Assembly: GCF_014359955.1 (NCBI RefSeq)
Contig: NZ_JACIYL010000165.1
Coordinates: 1 to 7,148, forward strand
Source of the DNA: Thermogutta sp.
Lineage (GTDB): Bacteria > Planctomycetota > Planctomycetia > Pirellulales > Thermoguttaceae
DNA: 7,148 nt
Direction: 5' to 3'
In this document: positions 1 to 6,508 of the stretch, in pieces
How the letters are laid out: each line of letters opens with the position of its first letter
Numbering within the stretch: the stretch's first letter is position 1
Position numbers and translations under genes: made by a program
The notes under the pieces: generated by a model
What the model was told of the DNA's origin: nothing
Seen by the model: the letters and a program-made list of their open reading frames with translations, nothing else
Database searches by the model: none

Positions 1-709
1 TGAACGACCGGCTGAGCAAAAGCCCCGTATTCGTGAACGGCTGCCCGTACTGGTGGGAATAACTGTGGGAATAGAAGAAGTTCTGAGTCACGGGAACTGC
101 TTCGTACCCAACGGGTGTATAAAAGTGGCCACCTCGCAACGTCCAGCTATTGTAGGCCACGTCGAAATAGAACTGCGGCAGCGCCACTTGATAGAAGCGC
201 TCAGTCTGGTTCCAGTCGGATTCCAGCCCGTCGATCGCCTGGGTGAATCGAGCGTCGGTCCCGTAGAGGACATCCACGCGGCCACCCCAATCCCAGCCGT
301 AACCGCCGTTGTTGACTTGCCGTTCCAGATAAAGATTGAGCTGGTTCATCTGGAATTCCTGGTCGCGGTCGTTAAACGTGACCACACCGTTGTAATTGTC
401 GGCGGGGTTATTGGCGACGACACTGATGCCTGCGCCCACCCAGCCTCCGAATTCAAATCCCCAACGTTCGAGAAAACCAGGCGTAGGCAGTTTCCACGGG
501 TCGGTTGGCCGGCACGGGTCACAGTAAAAGAAATCAGAGAGGAAACCGCCACCGTCACAGGTGCCGCATGTGTTGCAGCCTGGGACGCAGGCCGCCCCAT
601 TCTGGCCCGACCAGCTCGTTGGATACACCTGGGCGTACAAGCTGCCCGCGCTCAGCCCAAAACACAGGCACACGACTGCCAGTTTGTCAAAAAGGGATTT
701 TCCGGTCAT
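1..709 (-). CDS. BBP2/OmpL-like outer-membrane beta-barrel porin, N-terminal part (truncated by window edge)
   Basis: Probable outer-membrane channel of the putative beta-barrel porin-2 (BBP2, OmpL-like) family; its substrate is unknown. The 236 visible residues have no stop, and the 3' end is outside the window. Residues 1-27 look like a Sec signal peptide: a basic start (MTGKSLFDK), a hydrophobic core at about 10-21 and a likely cut after LYA. Residues 41-66 hold six cysteines (41, 45, 48, 51, 63, 66), after which the visible part has none. From about residue 84 the barrel begins, with alternating aromatic and polar strands: FEFGGWVGAGI, then LNLYLER, WGGRVDVLYGTDA, LPQFYFDVAYN and GHFYTPVGYEAVP. 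These resemble planctomycete barrel proteins I recognise. The ATG at 709 is supported by GGAGAG at 716-721, 6 nt upstream. The gene lies beyond the ribosomal terminator, so it is probably transcribed on its own. The family call is from memory of motifs, not a search. Confidence 0.82.
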   Translation of the reverse strand, partial: MTGKSLFDKLAVVCLCFGLSAGSLYAQVYPTSWSGQNGAACVPGCNTCGTCDGGGFLSDFFYCDPCRPTDPWKLPTPGFLERWGFEFGGWVGAGISVVANNPADNYNGVVTFNDRDQEFQMNQLNLYLERQVNNGGYGWDWGGRVDVLYGTDARFTQAIDGLESDWNQTERFYQVALPQFYFDVAYNSWTLRGGHFYTPVGYEAVPVTQNFFYSHSYSHQYGQPFTNTGLLLSRSF

Positions 710-715
710 CCTTGA

Positions 716-721
716 CTCTCC
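716..721 (-). promoter_or_regulatory. Ribosome binding site of the porin gene
   Basis: GGAGAG on the minus strand, 6 nt before the ATG at 709. It fixes the start that gives a complete signal peptide. Confidence 0.7.
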
Positions 722-1063
722 ACGATTAGGTACCACTGTTCGCCCAAGAGGGTGATGCCGGTCTCGGTAATGTTTGTTCACCCCAATGGGAGCACCAACA
801 GACCGTCAACACACGGCTACACGTCCTTTTTGAATCATCGGAGAAAGCTCCCACGCTGTTTATGAAAAACACGAATCCTGCGAGAAAAACCAGGAAAGAC
901 GCGCGTGCTCAGTAAGACGTAGAAGGTTTCAGGCAGGAAACGGCCCCATGTTTTTTTCTAACTTGAGCGAAACAAGGGCTGAGCAGCAGAGCGCCAGTCA
1001 GCTACCTTCCGGGACGACAAGGCCAATACCTCCCAGATCACCTATTTTTCCAGACGCAGCGCA
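722..1063 (-). other. Intergenic region between the ribosomal terminator and the porin gene
   Basis: About 340 bp with no convincing coding sequence on either strand. It must hold the porin promoter if the terminator at 1064-1100 is efficient. I find no pair of -35 and -10 boxes good enough to call. A TTGACG on the minus strand around 803-808 lacks a -10 at the right distance, and CATAAA around 858-863 has only a weak partner upstream. Small inverted repeats are present: GTTTC/GAAAC around 926-941, and GCTGA/TCAGC around 979-1003 with a 15-nt loop. A long untranslated leader is possible but unproven. Confidence 0.4.
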
Positions 1064-1100
1064 ACAAAAACGGCGGGGTCACTGCCAGTAACCCCACCGC
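1064..1100 (-). terminator. Rho-independent terminator after rplQ
   Basis: On the minus strand, GGTGGGGTTACTG pairs with CAGTGACCCCGCC, giving about 11-13 bp including two G-U pairs and a tiny loop. It is followed directly by GTTTTTGTT. The stem is GC-rich, the U-run abuts it, and it lies 68 nt after the L17 stop codon, the expected place for the end of the alpha operon. On the plus strand no T-run follows, so it should work only for minus-strand transcripts. Confidence 0.88.
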
Positions 1101-1167
1101 CCATGATGTCTGTGATAACTGATCCTATTTTGATCTGCGCAAAGTGCGACGGCTAAAGCCACTGCGA

Positions 1168-1845
1168 TCAGGTGCTCACCTGTTCTCCGGCCGTTTGCTC
1201 AGCCGGTTGGCTCGGTGCCTGATTGGCTTCCTGAGCCTCCGCAACCACCGGGGTCGGCGGCGTTTCAGGGACTGGCTCGGGATCAAATTCCGGTTTGACC
1301 GTCCGGCGGCGCTTCACCCGGTCGTTTCGTCCCACAAATTCCAGAATCGCGCGGATGCCTGCATCACCCACGCGTCGCTTCGCCAGTCGCACGATTCGGG
1401 TATAACCACCCGGCCGATCAAGAAACCGCGGCGCAACGCGTTCAAACACAATCCGCATTGCCTCTTTGTTGTTACCCAGAAGCCGGAGCACACGCCGCCG
1501 CGCCGCGACGACGGGTGCCATTTTCCGGTTCCATTCGTACCAGGCCTCACTCTGTCGCCATGCCCGCCAGGCCTCCGAATTTCGTGGCGCCGTCGGTTCC
1601 AGCCGTTTGGCCTCCTCAAGCAACGGTAACACCCGCTTGGCAATCGTGATGCACTTCTCGACGAGCGGGCGAACTTCTTTGGCCTTCGCCAGTGTCGTGA
1701 CAATGCGCCCTTTCACGTACGGCTCTTCCTCCTCGAAGATGAATTCACCTTCCGTGAGGAACAACGCCGACGCCAGGTTGCGCAGGAGTGCGCGCCGATG
1801 ACTCGGGCTACGTCCTAAATACCGACCGCGTTTTCTATGTCGCAT
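1168..1845 (-). CDS. rplQ: 50S ribosomal protein L17 (bL17), extended form
   Basis: L17 is a protein of the large ribosomal subunit near the peptide exit tunnel. The 225 residues start with the canonical MRHRKRGRYLGRSPSHRRAL. The family core is recognisable as TTLAKAKEVRPLVEKCITIAK (about 50-70) and FERVAPRFLDRPGGYTRI (about 134-151), then AILEFVGR. E. coli L17 is about 127 residues. The extra length comes from an acidic insert around 31-44 (FEEEEPYVKG), a Trp-rich helical insert around 71-114 (EAWRAWRQSEAWYEWN), and a Pro/Glu/Ala-rich tail from about 180 that is probably disordered. I associate such inserts with planctomycetes. It starts 47 nt after rpoA and is the last gene before the terminator. 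No good Shine-Dalgarno lies close to the ATG: the nearest GGAG is about 21 nt away, so translation may be coupled to rpoA. Confidence 0.95.
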   Translation of the reverse strand: MRHRKRGRYLGRSPSHRRALLRNLASALFLTEGEFIFEEEEPYVKGRIVTTLAKAKEVRPLVEKCITIAKRVLPLLEEAKRLEPTAPRNSEAWRAWRQSEAWYEWNRKMAPVVAARRRVLRLLGNNKEAMRIVFERVAPRFLDRPGGYTRIVRLAKRRVGDAGIRAILEFVGRNDRVKRRRTVKPEFDPEPVPETPPTPVVAEAQEANQAPSQPAEQTAGEQVST

Positions 1846-1892
1846 GGCAGCTAACCGTATTCCCTACTCCAATTCCTGGTCTATGGCTGCGT

Positions 1893-2885
1893 TTACAACG
1901 CTCCTCCGGAGGTCGCCGGCGACCGCATGCCCAGTCGCAACCCCAGAGCCGCCAGTTTTTCTTTCACCTCCGCCAGAGCCGTCTCACCAAAATTCCGCAA
2001 CTCGAGGAGCTGTTCCTCCGTGTGAGACACCAGGTCGCGTACCGTGCGGATGTTCGCAAGTTCCAGGGCGTTGAGCGTGCGGGCCGAAAGCCGCAGATCC
2101 GTCACCGGCATCGCCAGCTTGGCTTCCTGGCTCGGCTCTACACCGGCGACGCTCCGCCCATCCGTAAACACCTTCGGTCCAAGCTCGTTGTACTGCACAA
2201 ACGGGTTGAGATGCTTGCGGAGAATCTTGGCAGCCTCCACAAGCGCCATCTCCGGCGTGATCGACCCGTCGGTCCAGATTTCCAGGGTCAGCTTGTCGTA
2301 GTTTGTTTTTTGACCGACGCGGGTTTCCTCGACTTCATACCGCACCTTCACGACCGGACTGAACATCGCATCCACGGGGATCACGCCGATCTCCGAAATC
2401 TGCGGCGTGTGTTCGCTGGCGGGAACATAGCCCCGGCCGTTTTCCACCGTCATTTCCATGACGAAAGGCACATCGTCGGTGAGTGTCGCGATCACGTGAT
2501 CTTTGTTCACGATGGTGACCTGGTCGTCCGGCTCAATGTCGGCTGCGGTGACAACCCCTCGGGTGTGCCTGTTGATCCGCAAAATCCGCGGCTGGGAACT
2601 GTGATTGCGAACCACCAGGGACTTCACGTTGAGGATGATGTCTGTCACATCCTCCACCACGCCCGGCAGCGACGTTATCTCATGGAGCGCGCCCTGGATC
2701 TTCACGCGCGTCACCGCGCTGCCTTCGAGACTGGACAGCAGAATCCGCCGCAGGCTGTTACCAATGGTTGTCCCAAATCCTCTCTCGAACGGTTCAGCAA
2801 TAAACTTGCCGTACCGATCCGTAAGTGTGCTCTTATCGCAAATGACCTGACTCGGCAGCTCAAGCCCGCGCCAGCGTACACGCAT
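1893..2885 (-). CDS. rpoA: DNA-directed RNA polymerase subunit alpha
   Basis: The alpha subunit (330 residues, normal length) dimerises to start assembly of RNA polymerase and contacts promoters and activators. The N-terminal domain (about 1-235) carries the family signature [20 protein letters not shown] at 33-52, used for dimerisation and beta/beta' binding, then [19 protein letters not shown]. After a linker comes the C-terminal domain (about 258-320), [19 protein letters not shown] and [16 protein letters not shown], the helix-hairpin-helix part that binds UP elements. Aligned without gaps to E. coli, R265, N268, G296 and E302 are kept (R269, N272, G300, E306). C269, K298 and S299 are replaced by A273, T302 and A303. 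The ATG has a strong GGAGG 6 nt upstream (2892-2896). The gene follows rpsD by 48 nt. Confidence 0.97.
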   Translation of the reverse strand: MRVRWRGLELPSQVICDKSTLTDRYGKFIAEPFERGFGTTIGNSLRRILLSSLEGSAVTRVKIQGALHEITSLPGVVEDVTDIILNVKSLVVRNHSSQPRILRINRHTRGVVTAADIEPDDQVTIVNKDHVIATLTDDVPFVMEMTVENGRGYVPASEHTPQISEIGVIPVDAMFSPVVKVRYEVEETRVGQKTNYDKLTLEIWTDGSITPEMALVEAAKILRKHLNPFVQYNELGPKVFTDGRSVAGVEPSQEAKLAMPVTDLRLSARTLNALELANIRTVRDLVSHTEEQLLELRNFGETALAEVKEKLAALGLRLGMRSPATSGGAL

Positions 2886-2891
2886 ACAACG

Positions 2892-2896
2892 CCTCC
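2892..2896 (-). promoter_or_regulatory. Strong Shine-Dalgarno of rpoA
   Basis: GGAGG on the minus strand, 6 nt before the rpoA ATG. It confirms the start and shows that this organism uses the usual anti-Shine-Dalgarno. Confidence 0.75.
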
Positions 2897-2933
2897 AAAT
2901 TGAGATCCCAATGACGCTTTACCGGCTTCCCCC

Positions 2934-3560
2934 TCACCGAGAGCAGAACTCGATCACCAGTTGCGGCTGCACGGGAATGGAAACATCTTCCAGGGTTGGG
3001 TTGCGGAGCACATGCCCCTCCGGAACCTGGCCGGGCACGAGGTTCAAGAAGTCCGGGACATTCGGCTGCCGCTCCTCCAAATTCCGCTTGACAAGCTCGA
3101 GACTCCGCGGCCGATTCTTCACCGTGATCACGTCGCCCGGACTCACGAGGTAACTCGGAATATCGACTGTCCGGCCGTTCACCAGAATATGCCCGTGCCG
3201 GACGATTTGCCGGGCCTGTGCCCGAGACAGCCCAAAGCCCAAGCGATACACAATGTTATCCAGCCGTCTTTCCAGCAGCGACAAGAGAACCTCGCCCGTG
3301 TTGGTCGGCGAACGGGTCGCCATCTGGAAATACCGACGGAACTGCCGCTCCAGGATTCCGTAATATCGCTTCAGCTTTTGTTTTTCCCGCAGGTGCAGAG
3401 CGTAATCAGTGGGCTTGCTCCGCAACACTCCCTGCATACCGGGAGTTGCTTTGTGCCGTTCAAAAGCGCATTTGTCAGTGTCGCACCGCGTGCCCTTCAG
3501 AAACAACTTCATGCCTTCGCGGCGGCACAAGCGACACACCGGTCCCGTATATCGAGCCAT
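2934..3560 (-). CDS. rpsD: 30S ribosomal protein S4 (uS4), zinc-binding type
   Basis: A primary 16S rRNA-binding protein that nucleates 30S assembly and, in E. coli, represses the alpha operon. It has 208 residues, normal length. The N-terminal part has C9, C12, C26 and C31, the four-cysteine zinc-finger pattern of the C+ form, as in Thermus S4. The S4 RNA-binding domain spans about 98-160 ([32 protein letters not shown] at 98-129, in part). The C-terminus is VIEFCSR, where I would expect a Tyr at the Cys position. The ATG begins the canonical [23 protein letters not shown] lies about 11 nt upstream. Its place between rpsK and rpoA follows the E. coli alpha operon; in Bacillus rpsD is elsewhere. 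Confidence 0.97.
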   Translation of the reverse strand: MARYTGPVCRLCRREGMKLFLKGTRCDTDKCAFERHKATPGMQGVLRSKPTDYALHLREKQKLKRYYGILERQFRRYFQMATRSPTNTGEVLLSLLERRLDNIVYRLGFGLSRAQARQIVRHGHILVNGRTVDIPSYLVSPGDVITVKNRPRSLELVKRNLEERQPNVPDFLNLVPGQVPEGHVLRNPTLEDVSIPVQPQLVIEFCSR

Positions 3561-3698
3561 CTTGCTACACGTCCTTCCAGTTAGCCTTTCAGTCCGATTG
3601 CCTTATGCTCTTTGCTCCAATGACCTCAAAACAAAACCTCCTGACTCCCCGCATCGCGTCACACGGATGCAAGCGAGCCACCTTCAGGCCATTCTTTA

Positions 3699-4085
3699 TC
3701 AAACGCGACGCCGCTTTTTCGGGCGACAACCGTTGTGCGGCAGCGGAGTCACGTCCTCAATAGACTTGATAATCAACCCGGCGGTCTGCAAAGCCGTTAT
3801 TGCGCTTTCACGGCCGGCGCCGGGTCCCTTCACTTTGACTTCCACTTCCTTAACCCCCATCTTGATGGCCTTCTCGGCCGCCTGCTGCGCCGCCATCTGG
3901 CCGGCATAGGGGGTGCTTTTCCGGCTTCCCTTGAAACCGCAGGTACCGGCACTCGCCCAGCAAAGGGTTTCCCCTTTCAGGTCCGTCACAGTGACCATCG
4001 TGTTATTGAAAGTCGTCTTGATATGCACGATGGCCTGCGTGACGTGACGCCGGACTTTCTTGCGTTTACCCGTTGCCTTCGGCAC
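3699..4085 (-). CDS. rpsK: 30S ribosomal protein S11 (uS11)
   Basis: S11 sits on the 30S platform and helps shape the mRNA exit and E site. It has 128 residues, normal length. The diagnostic stretches are [19 protein letters not shown] (about 21-39), [17 protein letters not shown] (about 50-66), [11 protein letters not shown] (about 86-96) and the basic end [13 protein letters not shown]. The start codon is GTG at 4085, giving [15 protein letters not shown]. It is chosen because a strong GGAGGAGAGG lies 7 nt upstream and the N-terminus fits the family. It is followed after 138 nt by rpsD. Confidence 0.96.
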   Translation of the reverse strand: MPKATGKRKKVRRHVTQAIVHIKTTFNNTMVTVTDLKGETLCWASAGTCGFKGSRKSTPYAGQMAAQQAAEKAIKMGVKEVEVKVKGPGAGRESAITALQTAGLIIKSIEDVTPLPHNGCRPKKRRRV

Positions 4086-4092
4086 GACGTGA

Positions 4093-4102
4093 CCTCTCCT
4101 CC
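4093..4102 (-). promoter_or_regulatory. Shine-Dalgarno deciding the GTG start of rpsK
   Basis: GGAGGAGAGG on the minus strand ends 7 nt before the GTG at 4085. It supports that non-ATG start, and no in-frame ATG lies nearby. Confidence 0.75.
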
Positions 4103-4259
4103 AAAAAGAGCACCTACCGCTCTAATAACGTGAACTTGTTTCCGAACAATCTGCCCAACAACAAAGCCCAAAAGAACCCAGGTTCAGAAAACGCGACAAA
4201 GCCGTCCGAAAAATACCCGTCTCGCCGTTGCGGCATGCCACACACGGCCACCCGACCAA

Positions 4260-4643
4260 TCACCGCAGGTCCTTCACACCCTTCTTTCCGGCGACCGTCT
4301 TCCGCGGCCCCTTTCGCGTTCGGGCATTTGTCCGCGTTCGCTGCCCGCGCACCGGCAGGCCGCGCCGATGGCGGATCCCCCGGTAGCAGTTGATTTCCTT
4401 CAACCGGTTGATATTCTGGGCAATCTGGCGTCGAAGCTGGCCTTCGACGACGTAATCCTTGTCCAGAAGCGTCGCCAGCCGCGCCAGCTCATCCTCCCGC
4501 AGTTGATTCGCGCGGATGTGCGGGTCGATCCCCGCCTTGTAGCACAACTCCTTGGCAATGGCGGGACCGACGCCGTAAATGTACCGCAACGCGATGACGG
4601 TCGGCTTGTTTCCGGGAATGTCAACGCCCAAAAGTCTTGGCAT
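4260..4643 (-). CDS. rpsM: 30S ribosomal protein S13 (uS13)
   Basis: S13 lies in the 30S head, contacts the P-site tRNA and forms intersubunit bridges with the 50S. It has 127 residues, slightly longer than the 118 of E. coli. It begins MPRLLGVDIPGNKPTVIALR, followed by YGVGPAIAKELCYKAGID (helix-two-turn-helix region, about 23-40). The C-terminal half has the diagnostic CYRGIRHRRGLPVRGQRTR (about 86-104) and a basic tail ending KKGVKDLR that reaches towards tRNA. The ATG is preceded by GGTGGAG (4651-4657), 7 nt upstream. It lies 79 nt after rpmJ; 173 nt separate it from rpsK. Confidence 0.97.
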   Translation of the reverse strand: MPRLLGVDIPGNKPTVIALRYIYGVGPAIAKELCYKAGIDPHIRANQLREDELARLATLLDKDYVVEGQLRRQIAQNINRLKEINCYRGIRHRRGLPVRGQRTRTNARTRKGPRKTVAGKKGVKDLR

Positions 4644-4722
4644 ACGTAAACTCCACCGTCCTCTTATCTCTAATGTATTCCTGCTATCTTTTCAGATTGA
4701 GTGCCAGGGTGGTTCACGCCTC

Positions 4723-4836
4723 CTACCCCTGCCGCTGCTTGTGCCGGGGGTTGGAGCAAATGATGTACAGGCGGCCTTTTCGCCGGACCACCTTACAGTT
4801 ACCGCACAGTCGTTTGACACTGGCTCGGACTTTCAT
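4723..4836 (-). CDS. rpmJ: 50S ribosomal protein L36 (bL36), zinc-binding type
   Basis: L36 is a very small protein that stabilises 23S rRNA folding in the large subunit. Its 37 residues begin [20 protein letters not shown] and end [10 protein letters not shown]11, C14, C27 and H32 form the C-C-C-H zinc ribbon of the zinc-containing form. The length is typical. It lies directly upstream of rpsM, its usual neighbour, and is the first gene after the promoter at 4883-4912. A possible ribosome site, AGGGGA, is about 10 nt before the ATG. A second ATG 10 nt upstream is out of frame and is not used. Confidence 0.96.
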   Translation of the reverse strand: MKVRASVKRLCGNCKVVRRKGRLYIICSNPRHKQRQG

Positions 4837-4882
4837 TGCCGATCATCCCCTGTAACAATCTTCCGGAGTAGGCAAAAAATCA

Positions 4883-4912
4883 AGTATAACACTCTCGGGT
4901 GAGGGTGCTCAA
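4883..4912 (-). promoter_or_regulatory. Sigma-70-type promoter with extended -10, upstream of rpmJ
   Basis: On the minus strand TTGAGC (4907-4912) is followed after 18 nt by TATACT (4883-4888). The -10 is preceded by TG one base upstream, an extended -10. The -10 matches the TATAAT consensus at 5 of 6 positions and the -35 matches TTGACA at 4 of 6. It would start a transcript about 40 nt before the rpmJ ATG and drive rpmJ-rpsM-rpsK-rpsD-rpoA-rplQ. It is seen in sequence only. Confidence 0.68.
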
Positions 4913-4952
4913 GCGTCCCCACCCGGAACAAAACCCACCGGGGCGGGGACGC
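4913..4952 (-). promoter_or_regulatory. Strong stem-loop just after map, terminator-like but without a U-run
   Basis: On the minus strand GCGTCCCC pairs perfectly with GGGGACGC. Inside, after a small internal loop, CCCGG pairs with CCGGG around an 11-nt loop. It starts 11 nt after the map stop codon and ends directly at the -35 box of the next promoter. No U-run follows at once, so it may be a 3'-end stabiliser, a processing site or a weak terminator rather than a standard intrinsic terminator. Confidence 0.55.
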
Positions 4953-4963
4953 CGTGAAGTTTG

Positions 4964-5803
4964 TTATTCTGTTTCAAGAAAGGACAAGCACCCCTCTTTT
5001 TCGGGATCAAAACCCATGCGTTCGTCCATTGCACCGAGTGGGCCCGTCAGCACATACGGCCCCTCTTCGGTTATGGCCACGGTATGCTCGAAGTGGGCGC
5101 TTGGCTTTCCGTCTGCCGTCAGTTGTGTCCAATAATCCCGGCTCAGTCTGACCTTTTTCGTGCCCAGGTTGACCATCGGCTCGATGGCGATCACCAGCCC
5201 GGGTTGCAGTCGGAAATCCCCCCGGCGGAGGAAAAAGTCGTTGACAAAGTTGGGCACCTGGGGCTCCTCGTGCATTTGCCGGCCGATCCCGTGCCCGACG
5301 AAGGCCTCCACCACGCTGAACCCCTGGCTCCGCACGTAATCCTGCATGGCGGCGGCCACCTCGCTCCAGTAGGTCTTTTGACCGGCCAGTTCGATGGCCA
5401 GATCAAGGGTCCGCTTCGTCACCTCGACCAGCCTGGCCACCTGGGGTGACACATTTCCCACAGGAATTGTTACCGCGGCATCCCCGCACCAGCCGTCCAC
5501 CCGGCATCCCGTATCGACGCTGACGATGTCCCCTTCTGCGATAACCCGCTCTCCCGGAATTCCATGAACGACCTCGTCGTTCACCGAAATGCACGTCACG
5601 GCGGGGAACGGCACTTTGCCGGGGTATCCTTTAAACAGCGACTCCGCTTTGCACCTGTGGTAGAAATCTTCGACGGCCTGGTCGATCTCTTTGGTCTTGA
5701 CACCCGGCCGCACGAGTGCCTTCACGAGCTGGAGGGCCTTCCATACGACCAGCCCCGCCTTCCGCATTTTCAGGATTTCGCTTCGCGAGCGCAAATTGAT
5801 CAC
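4964..5803 (-). CDS. map: Methionine aminopeptidase, type I
   Basis: A cytoplasmic metalloprotease that removes the initiator methionine from nascent proteins. It has 279 residues, near the usual 250-265, with a slightly long C-terminus (MGFDPEKEGCLSFLETE). All metal ligands are present: D97 (VSVDTG), D108 (GWCGD), H171 (GHGIG), E208 (IAIEPM) and E239 (HFEHTVAI). The substrate-site histidine is H80 (DEVVHGIP). The start is GTG at 5803, giving MINLRSRSEILKMRKAG, which aligns with the start of known type I enzymes. AGGGAG (5814-5819) is 10 nt upstream. It has no N-terminal zinc-finger or SH3-like extension. It follows adk by 54 nt, the usual order, but infA does not follow it. Confidence 0.96.
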   Translation of the reverse strand: MINLRSRSEILKMRKAGLVVWKALQLVKALVRPGVKTKEIDQAVEDFYHRCKAESLFKGYPGKVPFPAVTCISVNDEVVHGIPGERVIAEGDIVSVDTGCRVDGWCGDAAVTIPVGNVSPQVARLVEVTKRTLDLAIELAGQKTYWSEVAAAMQDYVRSQGFSVVEAFVGHGIGRQMHEEPQVPNFVNDFFLRRGDFRLQPGLVIAIEPMVNLGTKKVRLSRDYWTQLTADGKPSAHFEHTVAITEEGPYVLTGPLGAMDERMGFDPEKEGCLSFLETE

Positions 5804-5857
5804 ACCTCGCTGACTCCCTGGCTTTCTCGAAGGCCCCTCCCGCCCGGTTGCACCACA

Positions 5858-6421
5858 CTACGCCCCAGCGAAATCGTCGAGGATCGCTCGAATACGATCG
5901 AAAATCTCGTCGACCGTCCCCAACCCATCCACGGTGCGGAGCAGGTTCTTTCGCCGGTAATAATCCAAAAGGGGCTCTGTCTGCGTTCGATAGGCCACGA
6001 GCCGCTGCCGGATGACTTCCGGTTTATCGTCCGCCCGACCACGGCCGGCCAAACGCCTGAACAACTCTTCCTCCGGGACCTGTAACTCCAGAACCACGTC
6101 AAGCGGGGTGTTCTGGGAGGCCAGCATCGCGTCAAGCGCCTCCGCCTGAGCGATGGTTCTGGGAAACCCATCGAGCAAATAGCCCCGGCGGCAGTCCGGC
6201 GATTGGAGACGTTCCCGAATCAAATCGATGATGATGTCGTCCGGCACCAACTCCCCCCGCGACATATACTCGTCGGCTTTCAGCCCGAGAGGCGTTTTCG
6301 CATCCCGAGCCGCACGGAGCATGTCGCCCGTGGACAGATGCGCAATCATGTATCGCTCGACGATCTTCTGCGCCTGCGTCCCTTTTCCTGCTCCCGGAGG
6401 CCCAATGAACACGATTCTCAT
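5858..6421 (-). CDS. adk: Adenylate kinase, short-LID form
   Basis: It interconverts ATP + AMP and 2 ADP in the cytoplasm. It has 187 residues. The P-loop GPPGAGKGT is at 7-15, the AMP-binding region includes LSTGDMLR (29-36), and DGFPRT lies at 84-89. The region after RLAGRGR (123-129) goes straight to DDKPEVIRQRL, so the roughly 27-residue LID of the E. coli-type (214-residue) enzyme is missing and no LID zinc cysteines occur. I chose the ATG at 6421 because it gives MRIVFIGPPGAGKG and has GAGGG (6430-6434) 8 nt upstream. An in-frame ATG at 6451 would add ten residues with no family match. It lies between secY and map as in many bacteria. Confidence 0.96.
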   Translation of the reverse strand: MRIVFIGPPGAGKGTQAQKIVERYMIAHLSTGDMLRAARDAKTPLGLKADEYMSRGELVPDDIIIDLIRERLQSPDCRRGYLLDGFPRTIAQAEALDAMLASQNTPLDVVLELQVPEEELFRRLAGRGRADDKPEVIRQRLVAYRTQTEPLLDYYRRKNLLRTVDGLGTVDEIFDRIRAILDDFAGA

Positions 6422-6508
6422 CCTCTGTACCCTCACCCGAAGCCAAAACAAAACGACTTATCCACCCCACCCTCAGCGTCCCCTGGAAATGCCCCGAGAA
6501 AGCCCTGG

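Noticed and set aside
53..715. A 220-codon plus-strand frame opposite the porin gene
   Set aside because: The minus strand encodes a signal peptide followed by barrel motifs with a Shine-Dalgarno; the plus-strand frame has neither.
803..808. TTGACG as a -35 box of the porin promoter
   Set aside because: No acceptable -10 box lies 16-18 nt downstream.
924..958. A possible plus-strand terminator: GTTTC/GAAAC hairpin followed by a T-run
   Set aside because: The stem is only 5 bp, the T-run starts about 9 nt after it, and no plus-strand gene precedes it.
1788..2903. A 371-codon plus-strand open frame opposite rpoA
   Set aside because: It is antisense to a certain rpoA, its residue make-up (rich in Arg and His) is that of a complement of a GC-rich gene, and it matches no family I know.
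2961..3584. A 207-codon plus-strand frame opposite rpsD
   Set aside because: Antisense shadow of S4, with no recognisable domain.
4124..4145. TTGTT-CGGA-AACAA inverted repeat in the rpsM-rpsK gap
   Set aside because: The AT-rich 5-bp stem is too weak to call a regulatory structure.
4961..5449. A 162-codon plus-strand frame opposite map
   Set aside because: Antisense shadow; the minus-strand map has all catalytic residues.
6422..6451. An upstream ATG that would lengthen adenylate kinase by ten residues
   Set aside because: The added residues have no family match, and the internal ATG at 6421 has a well-placed Shine-Dalgarno and the canonical N-terminus.
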